From Flavobacterium hankyongi (GTDB lineage: Bacteria; Bacteroidota; Bacteroidia; Flavobacteriales; Flavobacteriaceae): a stretch of DNA of 64,000 bases. The position numbers and the translations under genes were made by a program. The stretch is from the NCBI RefSeq assembly GCF_036840915.1, contig NZ_CP085725.1, positions 1,178,001 through 1,242,000 of the forward strand, given 5' to 3'. Under the pieces are notes generated by a model. It did no database searches. It was not told where the DNA came from and saw only the letters and a program-made list of their open reading frames with translations. Below are positions 28,102 through 36,055 of the stretch, piece by piece. The first letter of the stretch is position 1. Every line of letters begins with the position of its first letter.

Positions 28102-28572
28102 TTATTTGTAACTATGTTCTGTGCTTTGTTCGTGATAATGTTTCGTTATTTCTTTAGGAATACGTTCTAGTTTTCTATCTTTTGAAAATATTGTTGAGAT
28201 AGATTTTCCTCTTATTTTAAAAGTTACTTGAATATCGGTATACGTATTTGCATTTATTTCGTTAACAATAAAAGCTTCTGTATCTATACTTGTTAATTCA
28301 ACTTTATTTGATTTTCCATCAGCAAATATTAATGAAGCTGTTCCTGTTATTTCAGTATTGCTTAATGGTTTCAATTTTTCATCAAGTATGAAAAAATATA
28401 CTTTGCTATCCTTAATTAAAGTTTCGATATGATAACTTTTTACTTTTTTGATGGTTCCATTATGAGGACCATTAGAATTGTTTCCGTTTTGTGCGAATAA
28501 ATTCATTATTGGCATTATTGCAATTAATATTGCAATAATTATTTGGTTATTTCTTTTTACAATTTCATTCAT
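28102..28572 (-). CDS. Exported protein of unknown function in the copper operon
   Basis: A 156-residue protein with a signal peptide (IIAILIAIMPIMNLFAQN). The mature part begins GPHNGTIKKVKSYHIETLI, followed by a beta-rich domain (VYFFILDEKLKPLSNTEITG) and a His-containing C-terminal tail, HYHEQSTEHSYK. The GPH-x-GT opening and beta layout resemble small proteins found with Cus systems that bind metal near the adaptor. No named domain is recognised. Its place between the DUF3347 gene and the methyltransferase gene suggests a copper-related periplasmic role. Confidence 0.6.
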   Translation of the reverse strand: MNEIVKRNNQIIIAILIAIMPIMNLFAQNGNNSNGPHNGTIKKVKSYHIETLIKDSKVYFFILDEKLKPLSNTEITGTASLIFADGKSNKVELTSIDTEAFIVNEINANTYTDIQVTFKIRGKSISTIFSKDRKLERIPKEITKHYHEQSTEHSYK

Positions 28573-28607
28573 TATTCATTTTTTTAGAGTTAATTTTAAG
28601 AAACTGA

Positions 28608-29264
28608 TTAATAATTAATTTTATTTGCTAAATAATAAGAATAAGTACCAATTGATGTATTGATATGGTCTATTTCCTCTACATTTTTAAATCTTGCATC
28701 TGAAATGTATTTTATCATTAAACCATTTACATTATCATTGGTGGTTTTGAAACCGTCAAGTAATTGAACTAAGTAAAATGAGAACCGCATCCATTTTGTT
28801 TTTGCTTTACCCCAATCTCCAATAATTAGCTCACCCTCTGGTTTTAGTATCCTATTAATTTCCAGTAAGCATTTTAATTTTGTGACACTATCTAACTGAT
28901 GAAAAACAAGAGAACTATAAACCTTATCAAATGATTTATCTTCAAATGGCAACTTATTTCCATCATACAAAAAAAGCGGTGCGTGAATTCCTGCCTTATT
29001 TAATTTATACTCAGCTATTGATTTAATTTTAGGGTCAATATCAACACCTTGAACATCACTATCAGGAAATCGTTGTTTGAGAATAATAATGTTTTGAGCT
29101 GTTCCAAACCCAAATTCTAATATTTTTTCATCCTCTTTAGGGTTAACAAAATCTACTAACCTGTTTCTGAATTTTTTCTCAGGCATAGTTATTTTGATTG
29201 CTAAATCATAGTAATCACTTAAAAAATCATAACCCAATGCTGGAATAAATTTTGTTGTACTCAT
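28608..29264 (-). CDS. Class I SAM-dependent methyltransferase
   Basis: A 218-residue cytoplasmic enzyme. The SAM-binding motif I is ILEFGFGTAQNIIIL (about residues 50-64), an acidic motif VQGVDIDPK follows, then LPFEDKSFDKVYSSLVFHQL and LKPEGELIIGDWG. These are the standard Rossmann motifs of the UbiE/Methyltransf_11 type. The substrate is unknown. It lies 1 bp from the beta-barrel gene upstream, so it is transcribed with exported metal-related genes although it works in the cytoplasm. Confidence 0.85.
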   Translation of the reverse strand: MSTTKFIPALGYDFLSDYYDLAIKITMPEKKFRNRLVDFVNPKEDEKILEFGFGTAQNIIILKQRFPDSDVQGVDIDPKIKSIAEYKLNKAGIHAPLFLYDGNKLPFEDKSFDKVYSSLVFHQLDSVTKLKCLLEINRILKPEGELIIGDWGKAKTKWMRFSFYLVQLLDGFKTTNDNVNGLMIKYISDARFKNVEEIDHINTSIGTYSYYLANKINY

Positions 29265-29265
29265 T

Positions 29266-30081
29266 TTATTTTTGTTTTTTTAAATCGAAAAAAGTATAGT
29301 ACAGATTGAAATAAAATCCATTTGGAGCTGAGCGTACCATTGAACTTACTAATTCTTGACGATATGCAAAATCCAAACGTGCTTGGCTATTAAAAATAAA
29401 TTGCACAGCAGGCATCACATCCAAATAAGATTTACCATTTTCATTAATAGTTTGTCCAACAAATTCAACCATTAAATTAATGTTTGTTTGTTTGTAATTT
29501 GTGTACTTTTTGGGGTACATCAATTTACCAAAAGAAAGTGTATAATTAGTTGCATTATCACCAATATTATCCGGAAATGGATAACTTGGTTTGTTATCTA
29601 AAGCTTTCTCAAAACTTATTGAAGAACTTATTGCAACTTTTTTAATCAATTTTGTAGCTATTAATCCTGTTTCAAAACCTGAATTGTGTCCTAAAATTTC
29701 AATCTGTTCTTGGTGAATATCTGCATTATTGAAACTATATCTACCATAAGCTGCTAATCGGAAATGACTATTTAAATCATCTGTAGAATAAAAACGATAT
29801 TTCGTATAAAAACTACCACCTTCAGTAACCAAATCATTATTTCTATTACTTACAAAAGCAGAAGCACGAAACATTATATTTTTATTTAATCCATATGATA
29901 CTTCAGGCATAAAATGATAATTATAACCCGATTTCATTTCTTCTTTAAAAAGTGACTGCATTACATTAACTCCGAGCGAATTTGCAGGAACATTACTTGC
30001 AGGGTCAGTAATTACAAATAATTCCTGGCTAAAAACATTTTGACAACTTATTGCAACAAAAAATAAAATAATCTTTCTCAT
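29266..30081 (-). CDS. Outer membrane beta-barrel protein, function unknown
   Basis: A 271-residue exported protein (signal ending NVFSQE). The mature protein is built of short alternating strands with many Tyr/Phe residues (YGRYSFNNADIHQE, FNLYYTFFDLKKQK at the end) and shares the layout of small Bacteroidota outer-membrane proteins found beside HMA proteins. It overlaps the HMA-protein gene by one base, so the two are translationally coupled. A role in metal passage across the outer membrane is inferred from context. Confidence 0.65.
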   Translation of the reverse strand: MRKIILFFVAISCQNVFSQELFVITDPASNVPANSLGVNVMQSLFKEEMKSGYNYHFMPEVSYGLNKNIMFRASAFVSNRNNDLVTEGGSFYTKYRFYSTDDLNSHFRLAAYGRYSFNNADIHQEQIEILGHNSGFETGLIATKLIKKVAISSSISFEKALDNKPSYPFPDNIGDNATNYTLSFGKLMYPKKYTNYKQTNINLMVEFVGQTINENGKSYLDVMPAVQFIFNSQARLDFAYRQELVSSMVRSAPNGFYFNLYYTFFDLKKQK

Positions 30082-30578
30082 TAATTTAGAATTTTAATGT
30101 GAAAATCATCTTCATTATTTGAAGCATACGTTTCGACATTCTTATATGATTTGGATAATTTTTTATATTCCTTTTCAGTAACATAGCCCTTGTCAATTAC
30201 TTGAAATTGTATTTCGGTCACGTTATTTGGTTTGTCATTAACCAAAATGTAAGAATTTTTAGCTATGGTTTCAGGTTTTGCTGTTACAACTAATGAACCG
30301 ATAAAAAAACCTGCTTTTTCTACTTTCTCCTTAAATACTTTTGGGCTTAATTCATTACCTTCTTTAAGTGTTACCGTGAATGTATTTGTATTTAAATCTG
30401 TTTCCACATTAACCACTTCGGGTAAGCTTTTAAGCTGCTTGTTTATAGCATTTGAACACATTGAACATGTTAGTCCGGTTGCTCTAATTTCAGCTTTTGA
30501 AATTTGAGCATTACTTTTCATTGAAAACATCAAAACCATTGATGCAACCAATACATAAACTATATTTATTTTTTTCAT
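30081..30578 (-). CDS. Exported HMA-domain copper-binding protein
   Basis: A 165-residue protein with a signal peptide ending SNAQI. Residues about 27-95 are an HMA domain with the metal site GLTCSMCSNAINKQL. The C-terminal 70 residues (about 100-165) are a separate small beta-rich segment of unknown function. It is followed, one base overlapping, by a beta-barrel gene, and preceded by a thioredoxin-like gene 2 bp upstream, suggesting a periplasmic copper relay whose thiols are kept reduced. Confidence 0.8.
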   Translation of the reverse strand: MKKINIVYVLVASMVLMFSMKSNAQISKAEIRATGLTCSMCSNAINKQLKSLPEVVNVETDLNTNTFTVTLKEGNELSPKVFKEKVEKAGFFIGSLVVTAKPETIAKNSYILVNDKPNNVTEIQFQVIDKGYVTEKEYKKLSKSYKNVETYASNNEDDFHIKILN

Positions 30579-30580
30579 TT

Positions 30581-31057
30581 TTACTCTTTTATTAATTTCA
30601 ATATTTCTTCTTCTGTTGGATTTTTTTTAATTAGAATACCTTCAGGGTTAAATAAGTATTTGGATGGTAATTCGTCTACTCCAAACAAAATGGCAGTTTT
30701 GGCATCAAAACCTTTAGGGTCGATAAGCTGCGTAAATTTTATTTTATCCTTTTCAATAGCTTTTATCCATTTACTTTTATCTGCATCAATCGAAATTCCT
30801 ATTATCTCGATTTTCTCAGTATTTAAATCTTTATGGAGTTTTACTAATTTTTTATTTCCAAGACGACACGGTTGACACCATGAAGCCCAAAAATCTACAA
30901 GGATGTATTTTCCTTTGAAAGAAGTAATTTCTATCTCTTGGTTATGACTATTTTTTAATACAACTTTTGGCAATTCATCACCAATACTAATTTGAGCTTT
31001 CATTGAAAATGAAAACAGTATAAGAAGTGCTATGAAATATTTCGTTTTACCTTTCAT
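30581..31057 (-). CDS. TlpA-like exported thioredoxin
   Basis: A 158-residue protein with a signal peptide (FIALLILFSFSMKAQ). The thioredoxin fold carries the active site WASWCQPCR (about residues 56-64) and the cis-Pro region GVDELPSKYLF. TlpA-like proteins reduce periplasmic disulfides, for example in copper chaperones and cytochrome maturation. It is the first gene of a tight set with the HMA and beta-barrel proteins, so reduction of the HMA cysteines is a reasonable guess. Confidence 0.85.
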   Translation of the reverse strand: MKGKTKYFIALLILFSFSMKAQISIGDELPKVVLKNSHNQEIEITSFKGKYILVDFWASWCQPCRLGNKKLVKLHKDLNTEKIEIIGISIDADKSKWIKAIEKDKIKFTQLIDPKGFDAKTAILFGVDELPSKYLFNPEGILIKKNPTEEEILKLIKE

Positions 31058-31091
31058 TTTTTTAAAATCATTTTAACCTTTTGTTTTATGA

Positions 31092-31125
31092 AGATTAAGC
31101 CTAATATTACAATCAGGCTTAATCT
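31092..31125 (-). terminator. Hairpin after the YncE-like gene
   Basis: Perfect 11-bp arms (AGATTAAGCCT at 31092-31102 and its complement at 31115-31125) with a 12-nt loop, placed 8 bp beyond the stop of the beta-propeller gene. No strong U-run follows on the minus strand. Confidence 0.6.
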
Positions 31126-31133
31126 AATAGCCT

Positions 31134-32183
31134 TTACATTTTAATAACTATTCCGTTAGGTTTTACCCCAACGTTTATCGTTTTAGTTACCGTATGACTT
31201 GTAGTATTAACAACTGACACAGTATTGGCTGCTTGATTGGTTACATAAGCCGTATTACCGTCAGTTGTAAAGGCAATTGCATGGGCTCCGGCTCCTGTAT
31301 TAAATGAACTTCCATGCATCCACATACCCATACCTGCATCCCAAGTATAGTAATGTACCTTACCATTCATCGGGTCTGAAACCCATAGTTCATTTTTGAT
31401 ACCGTTATATGATGCTATTCCCGGCATAAATCCTAATGCAATTGTTTCTTCGACCGTATCAGTTGCCACGTCTATAACCGAAATGGTTTGCCCGTCTTCG
31501 TTATCTACATACATTTTTCCGTTACTTCCAGTCCAAGCTCCTACCGGATTATCACCTACAGTTATTGTAGCTACGACCGTTTTTGAACTTACATTGATTA
31601 CAGATATACTGTCATCATCACCATTTGCCACATAAGCTTTTGTACCATCTGATGAAAATGTTAATTCGGCAGGCATCATTCCGACTGTTATTGTGTTTTT
31701 TAGTGCATAAGTAGTAGCATTATATACCAATACTTTTCCATCTATATCCATTTGCGGTACCCAAATTTCTGTGCCATCCGGTGAATAAATTGTATTGTGG
31801 TTCATAGCAGGAAGATTCATGTTTTCTATCGTTTTACCAGTCATAGCATTAATAATCAGCATTTTTCCTGTCATTCCCGATGTACTACCTGTATGACCTG
31901 CTGAGAAATCCATTCCAGGTACACCAATAGCCAAATGATCTTGGTGTGATGAAATGTGATGTGGCCACATAATCATATCTGCACCACTTCCCATTAATTC
32001 AATTGTTTGGGTAACTTCACCTGTAGATAATTTAATTACAGAAACCGAAGCATCTTCACCATTTATTACATAAGCAGCCGGATAATCAATATTTACGGCC
32101 ATATCCATTTTGTCGTCATTGTCATTACAAGAAGACAGAAATAATGCTCCAACGAACGAAGCTATGATTGATAAATTTTTCAT
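31134..32183 (-). CDS. YncE-like seven-bladed beta-propeller lipoprotein
   Basis: A 349-residue lipoprotein (signal ending LFLSSCND, Cys about residue 19). Repeated beta-propeller blades with the pattern AYVxNxxxxxVSVInxxsxtvvxTIxVG occur about six to seven times, for example AYVANGDDDSISVINVSS and AYVTNQAANTVSVVNTTS. Such YVTN-type propellers bind metals or partner proteins in the periplasm. The neighbours are DUF3347/HMA proteins. The substrate or partner is not known. Confidence 0.85.
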   Translation of the reverse strand: MKNLSIIASFVGALFLSSCNDNDDKMDMAVNIDYPAAYVINGEDASVSVIKLSTGEVTQTIELMGSGADMIMWPHHISSHQDHLAIGVPGMDFSAGHTGSTSGMTGKMLIINAMTGKTIENMNLPAMNHNTIYSPDGTEIWVPQMDIDGKVLVYNATTYALKNTITVGMMPAELTFSSDGTKAYVANGDDDSISVINVSSKTVVATITVGDNPVGAWTGSNGKMYVDNEDGQTISVIDVATDTVEETIALGFMPGIASYNGIKNELWVSDPMNGKVHYYTWDAGMGMWMHGSSFNTGAGAHAIAFTTDGNTAYVTNQAANTVSVVNTTSHTVTKTINVGVKPNGIVIKM

Positions 32184-32201
32184 TTATAGTTTTTTTGAAG
32201 G

Positions 32202-33074
32202 TTATTTGATTGTTTCAACAGTCTTACCACAAGTAAGCATCATTGAACCATAATAAGGGTTTTTTACAGCATTTTCCTGACTTAACCAATTAGCGCCTTT
32301 GCCATTATTGTACATTGGGCAAAATTGGTAGTAAACTGGTTTTTCATATTTGGAAACTTTGATTAATGCATACATATCCGCTGATAATGAAACAAAATGA
32401 TCTCTTTGGTGCTTTACATCTTTAGTATCGGAGATATGTTCTGCATCTTCTTTTAATTGGTTTACCACTTTCATCCATACCATATGAACATTCATGTCAA
32501 GCTTTTCCATCTTCACATTATTGATGGCCGCTAATAGGCCTTTGGAAGCTGTTGTCACAGCATTACCATCTGAAGTAATTAAGGCATCCTTTACCAAAAA
32601 GTAATTATCAATGACCAACTTTATTTGATTATCATTTTGATTTTCAATTGCTGAAACTTCATTGTGATTATTGTGCGCTGAATGGTCTTCATTGGATGCC
32701 ACAGTATTAGTGGTTTCTTTTACAGGAACTTTAGCAACCCTGTCGTATTGACAACAACCATGAAGGTTATTATAAACATCATCAGGGGCTAAGAACTTAT
32801 CGCTATCATATCCGGCAAGTGCAATTCTTTTAAGTATCTCGTCTTGATTTGTTTTTTTAGAATTATATGTTAAAGTTGCCATTTTGGTTTCCTGATTCCA
32901 ATCTACTTTAGCTATTTTTTTGATACTTCCTGCTTTTTCGATTTTGGATTCACACATCCCGCAGTTGCCATATATCTTAACGGTTTCTGTTTTTGAATTT
33001 TTTATTTGTGCGTTGATTGTAATTGATAGCAAAACAAAAGCTGCTACCATTATTTTTTTAAATGAATTTTTCAT
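32202..33074 (-). CDS. Exported HMA-DUF3347 fusion protein
   Basis: A 290-residue protein when started at the ATG at 33074, which precedes a clean signal peptide (VAAFVLLSITINAQ); an upstream in-frame start at 33161 would add a poor leader. An HMA domain with IYGNCGMCESKIEKA (Cys pair) comes first, then a Y-NNL-HGCC motif, a His-rich linker (DHSAHNNHNE), and a DUF3347 domain ending CPMYNNGKGANW...YYGSMMLTCG. It joins in one chain the modules that other proteins here carry separately. It probably binds and buffers copper in the periplasm. Confidence 0.85.
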   Translation of the reverse strand: MKNSFKKIMVAAFVLLSITINAQIKNSKTETVKIYGNCGMCESKIEKAGSIKKIAKVDWNQETKMATLTYNSKKTNQDEILKRIALAGYDSDKFLAPDDVYNNLHGCCQYDRVAKVPVKETTNTVASNEDHSAHNNHNEVSAIENQNDNQIKLVIDNYFLVKDALITSDGNAVTTASKGLLAAINNVKMEKLDMNVHMVWMKVVNQLKEDAEHISDTKDVKHQRDHFVSLSADMYALIKVSKYEKPVYYQFCPMYNNGKGANWLSQENAVKNPYYGSMMLTCGKTVETIK

Positions 33075-33137
33075 CTTTAAATAATGTATATAATCAAAGA
33101 ATCCTCTGATTAATTGATAAATAAAATTGGATAAATA

Positions 33138-33255
33138 AACAGTTAGGGAATAGAAATACATTTAGCTACACTAAAAAAGTGTAGAAATTTATTCATTAAA
33201 CTGTTAGAAAATTATAGCTTATAGCTATGGGTTTGACACACCTATGGCTGTCAAA
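33138..33255. other. Structured intergenic segment between two exported-protein genes
   Basis: The gap between 33074 and 33264 contains several inverted repeats: AACAGTT/AACTGTT (33138-33144, 33199-33205), CTACACT/AGTGTAG (33166-33172, 33178-33184), the palindrome ATAGCT-TAT-AGCTAT (33214-33228) and TTTGACA/TGTCAAA (33232-33238, 33249-33255). These could be a terminator for the Cys-rich gene plus an operator for the operon starting at 33074. No promoter consensus was found. Confidence 0.4.
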
Positions 33256-33263
33256 AAAGGGAT

Positions 33264-33635
33264 TTAGCTTATTTTAGGTATAAGCCATAAAGAACAGAAG
33301 CCAGATGAAATATTGACTTCATTATGAAAAAAGTTTTGTTTTTTATCAATTACAACGCAAAGGTTGCTTTTGATTTCAATTTCGTTGAAAGTAATTACAC
33401 TAAAATGTGCGTTGGAAGTGGACGTGCAATTTGAATTACCACATTTACCACTACATCCCTTTTCAGAGTGATTATCTTTATCGCAGCATGAATTTTTCTC
33501 AGTTTTAGTTTCTGATTTTTCTTTGCTACAGCAGGATTTTTCTTTTTTTACGTTTTCTTTACCACATGCAAATGCTTCGCTGGGCATTAAAAAAATGCCT
33601 AATACAAAGATTAAAACCAAGTGAAACTTTTTCAT
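33264..33635 (-). CDS. Small exported cysteine-rich metal-binding protein
   Basis: A 123-residue protein when started at the ATG at 33635, directly before a signal peptide (KKFHLVLIFVLGIFLMPSEAFAC). The mature part is packed with Cys pairs and Lys/Glu: CGKENVKKEKSCCSK, NSCCDKDNH, KGCSGKCGNSNC. That resembles a metallothionein-like sponge. The C-terminal part (about 45 residues) has ordinary composition. It is the outermost gene of the minus-strand metal island. No known family was recognised. Confidence 0.65.
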   Translation of the reverse strand: MKKFHLVLIFVLGIFLMPSEAFACGKENVKKEKSCCSKEKSETKTEKNSCCDKDNHSEKGCSGKCGNSNCTSTSNAHFSVITFNEIEIKSNLCVVIDKKQNFFHNEVNISSGFCSLWLIPKIS

Positions 33636-33756
33636 TTGCGCTGAATAACAAAAAAACAAATTTATACAATTTAAATCAATTTGTACTAAATAATTGTAAA
33701 AAACTCATACTGTTTTGTAATTCAAAGCCAACATTTTAATTAATTTGACAGCATAA

Positions 33757-34413
33757 TTAACGTTTGTCCTTTGAATTTCTATCAAAACTAATCAGATTGA
33801 ACATGCTTCGCATACGGGAACGTAAACGGTTTCCATAAAGATTTTCGAGCTCAGATGCCGTTAAATTAGTCGTAATGTGAGTTACTGACTTATTTTCCAC
33901 GAACTGTTCGTAACGACTGATTAGTATTTCTGCCATTACATTGCAATCGTTACCGAAATGCTTGATTTGTTGTTCGGCTCCTAAATCGTCAAAACAATAA
34001 CCTGTCAAACGGTTTTGATTGGTCGCTTTTTGAGTATAAAAATTTAGAGCTTCGTAACCGTGTTTTGCAAATTCAAAAGAAACTTCCCTTGCCGACTTTA
34101 TTTTATAGTCATATCTAGGTGGTACAAACGGCTTTATTAAGTGTATGATTGATGTTTTTCCACAGCCAACGGGACCTGACAAAATAATTCCTTTACCAAG
34201 ATCTAAACCCAACTTTAATGCATTTTCGACATCTTGGATTGCGTATATGAGTAACTTGCAAATAACCGGTTTATCCTCATCATATATTCTGAAACTTTTT
34301 CCATACGCTTCTTTACCTTGTTGCTCAAGATATCTAAAGCACTGTTCTAAATTGTACGTTCTAAAATTGTCTTTTACGACGAATGTGCTAGTAAAACTAA
34401 AGTGGTTCTGCAT
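33757..34413 (-). CDS. DnaC-like P-loop ATPase
   Basis: A 218-residue cytoplasmic protein. A Walker A motif, ILSGPVGCGKTSIIHL (about residues 75-90), a Walker B-like segment YCFDDLGAEQ (about 137-146), and sensor-type THITTNLTASELENLYGNRLRSRM near residues 180-203 place it with DnaC/IstB-type AAA+ helper ATPases. It overlaps the upstream HTH protein gene by 17 bp, indicating joint translation. Such pairs occur in Bacteroidota plasmids and conjugative elements, where they act in replication initiation. Confidence 0.75.
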   Translation of the reverse strand: MQNHFSFTSTFVVKDNFRTYNLEQCFRYLEQQGKEAYGKSFRIYDEDKPVICKLLIYAIQDVENALKLGLDLGKGIILSGPVGCGKTSIIHLIKPFVPPRYDYKIKSAREVSFEFAKHGYEALNFYTQKATNQNRLTGYCFDDLGAEQQIKHFGNDCNVMAEILISRYEQFVENKSVTHITTNLTASELENLYGNRLRSRMRSMFNLISFDRNSKDKR

Positions 34414-35239
34414 AATTTTTATGAATTGAGGTATGAAGATGATTTGGTTGAGGTTGCGTGTTAGTTTTGTTAAATTTTTGACTGTTCAGCATCCAATTTC
34501 TAGCTGCCGCTTTCCAGTTTTTCATCTTTGACTTTCCGCTTACCAGCCAACCGTTGCTTTGAAAATGGTTATAGTATTTTTGGGCTTCGATTTCGGGAAC
34601 ATTACACTCGCTGAAAAACTGCACTACATATTGCCATTGTGGCGGGATTGCATTTTCTGTTGCTTCACCTTTTTTTTCGCGCAACTTTTTTTTGGTTTTA
34701 GATTCCTCGACAGGCTCGGAAAGACTAATAGCTGACTGATTTTTGAACTCGTCTTTTTTCAAGTCATTTTTGCTTTTGTCCAAGTTTAAAATGTTTGCAT
34801 TGTTTGTATTGTTTATATTGTTTATAGAAGATACCAGCGCTTGTTCAGTAGCTGTTTCACTACTTGTTTGCTGCTTGTTTACTTCCTGTTCAATAACTTG
34901 TTTATTTTTTGAATTGGTTTTTTCACTTCTTTTTACAGGTTTTAGCTCATGGGATAAATTGACCATTTGCAGCATACTTCCTTTAAACGGATTGTATGAA
35001 GGTTCGTAAATAACATATCCTTTCTCATGCAGTTCCCGCATGCATTTGTGATAGGTTGCTTTTGAACATATCTTACTAATTCTCATTACCTCATCGCGGG
35101 TGATACTTATGGGATTCTGAAACCGATTAAGGTTCCAGAACTGAAAGAGTGCGATGTATAAACTGATGTGGGTTGGGTTTAGGGAATGGTCGTCTACCAC
35201 CCTATCGAAATAAGCCGTGAGGTGTTTTATATAATTCAT
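34397..35239 (-). CDS. HTH replication-type protein of a mobile element
   Basis: A 280-residue protein when started at the ATG at 35239. The N-terminal part (SLNPTHISLYIALFQFWNLN through DEVMRISKICSKATYHKCMR) looks like a winged helix-turn-helix; a low-complexity Asn/Lys/Glu linker follows (about 130-200); a C-terminal segment (PPQWQYVVQFFSECNVPE...WLVSGKSKMKNWKAAARNWM) is typical of DnaB-loader/replication proteins of integrated elements. Upstream in-frame codons lie in repeat DNA, so the later start is preferred. Exact role not known. Confidence 0.6.
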   Translation of the reverse strand: MNYIKHLTAYFDRVVDDHSLNPTHISLYIALFQFWNLNRFQNPISITRDEVMRISKICSKATYHKCMRELHEKGYVIYEPSYNPFKGSMLQMVNLSHELKPVKRSEKTNSKNKQVIEQEVNKQQTSSETATEQALVSSINNINNTNNANILNLDKSKNDLKKDEFKNQSAISLSEPVEESKTKKKLREKKGEATENAIPPQWQYVVQFFSECNVPEIEAQKYYNHFQSNGWLVSGKSKMKNWKAAARNWMLNSQKFNKTNTQPQPNHLHTSIHKNYAEPL

Positions 35240-35247
35240 TTTTTTTT

Positions 35248-35435
35248 TGAGTTGCTGAGTTTCTGAGTTTCTTAGGCTCTGGGGCACTAAGGTTCTGAGT
35301 TGCTAAGGTTTATTTTGTTTGTGAATAATGAGATTGTGATTTGAGATTACTTCGTCTGCTCAGGTGCTTCGTCATGACTCCTCGCAATGTGATAGAGATC
35401 CACCCCGCCCTGCGGGCACCCCTCCAGAGGAGGGG
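35248..35435. repeat. Low-complexity repeats and two GC-rich hairpins
   Basis: Positions 35248-35310 consist of variants of CTGAGTTTCTGAGTT and CTAAGGTT in loose tandem. Positions 35407-35417 form GCCC-TGC-GGGC and 35419-35435 form CCCCTCC-AGA-GGAGGGG, directly after the stop of the excisionase-like gene at 35438, so the second hairpin may end its transcript. Sequence of this kind looks like a dispersed intergenic repeat rather than coding DNA. Confidence 0.5.
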
Positions 35436-35437
35436 AA

Positions 35438-35716
35438 TTATCTAGCTGTGTTGATTTTGTTTTGGGAGAGTAATTTTTCAATATCGTCATTGGAATAAAA
35501 GAGAGTGCCGCCTATTTTGGTATATGTAAGGCTTCCGTTGATTCTATAATTTTGGAGTGTGCCGGAAGAAATTCCGAGCAGTTTTCTAACCTCGTTTGAT
35601 TTTAACCATTGTTTTGAAACTGATGTAGATTTGACCTCTAATAGCTTTTTGATATCCTCCAATAGTTCTTTCTTAAACTCTCTTAAGTCTTCGGTTGTAA
35701 TAATTGTTGCTGCCAT
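35438..35716 (-). CDS. Excisionase-like helix-turn-helix protein
   Basis: A 92-residue protein. The C-terminal half is a MerR/excisionase-type HTH: WLKSNEVRKLLGISSGTLQN followed by a wing YTKIGGTLFYSNDDIEKLL. The N-terminal 40 residues form a charged helix (EFKKELLEDIKKLLEV). In CTnDOT-type conjugative transposons such proteins (Xis2c-like) sit in the operon activated by RteC, and an RteC gene lies just upstream here on the same strand. No integrase gene is in view. Confidence 0.75.
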   Translation of the reverse strand: MAATIITTEDLREFKKELLEDIKKLLEVKSTSVSKQWLKSNEVRKLLGISSGTLQNYRINGSLTYTKIGGTLFYSNDDIEKLLSQNKINTAR

Positions 35717-35830
35717 AGTGCATTTTAAATGTTAAACGATTTTGAATGACGTCATTTCTTGTTACTTGTTTTGCTTTGTTCGAACAGCACAAAATTGTTG
35801 CGTTTTATTCTTTTCTTTTCCCAATGCGTA

Positions 35831-36052
35831 TCGTAGTTACGAGAAAATTTAACATCAAAAAGCTAAAAAATGCCTGTTTACAAGACAATTGAAATCAAAC
35901 TTTTTTAATCGCATTACTTTTATCCATCAACAAAAAATCCGAATTAGTGTTTTACTGCCAATTCGGATTCCATATTCCTACTTTAAAAAATGTAATTAAC
36001 TCAAAACAAACAATAAAACATTATAAACTTCGTAGTTACGATTACCTACGAA
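35831..36052. promoter_or_regulatory. Paired TCGTAGTTACGA palindromes between rteC and the excisionase gene
   Basis: The 12-mer TCGTAGTTACGA, itself an imperfect palindrome (TCGTA-GT-TACGA), occurs at 35831-35842 and 36030-36041. The second copy also forms a larger inverted repeat TTCGTAG (36029-36035)/CTACGAA (36046-36052). They lie in the 339-bp gap between RteC and the HTH gene. Candidate RteC or excision-protein binding sites. The remainder of the gap holds only the terminator listed separately. Confidence 0.45.
35936..35969 (-). terminator. Rho-independent terminator of the rteC transcript
   Basis: Perfect 10-bp arms AATCCGAATT (35936-35945) and AATTCGGATT (35960-35969), 14-nt loop. On the minus strand the stem runs straight into TTTTTT, so it ends the transcript coming from RteC. 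Confidence 0.75.
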
Positions 36053-36055
36053 ATC

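Noticed and set aside
35248-35435. Possible attachment site of the RteC-type element
   Set aside because: The region is low-complexity repeat and hairpins with no matching copy at the other side of the element and no tRNA or integrase nearby.
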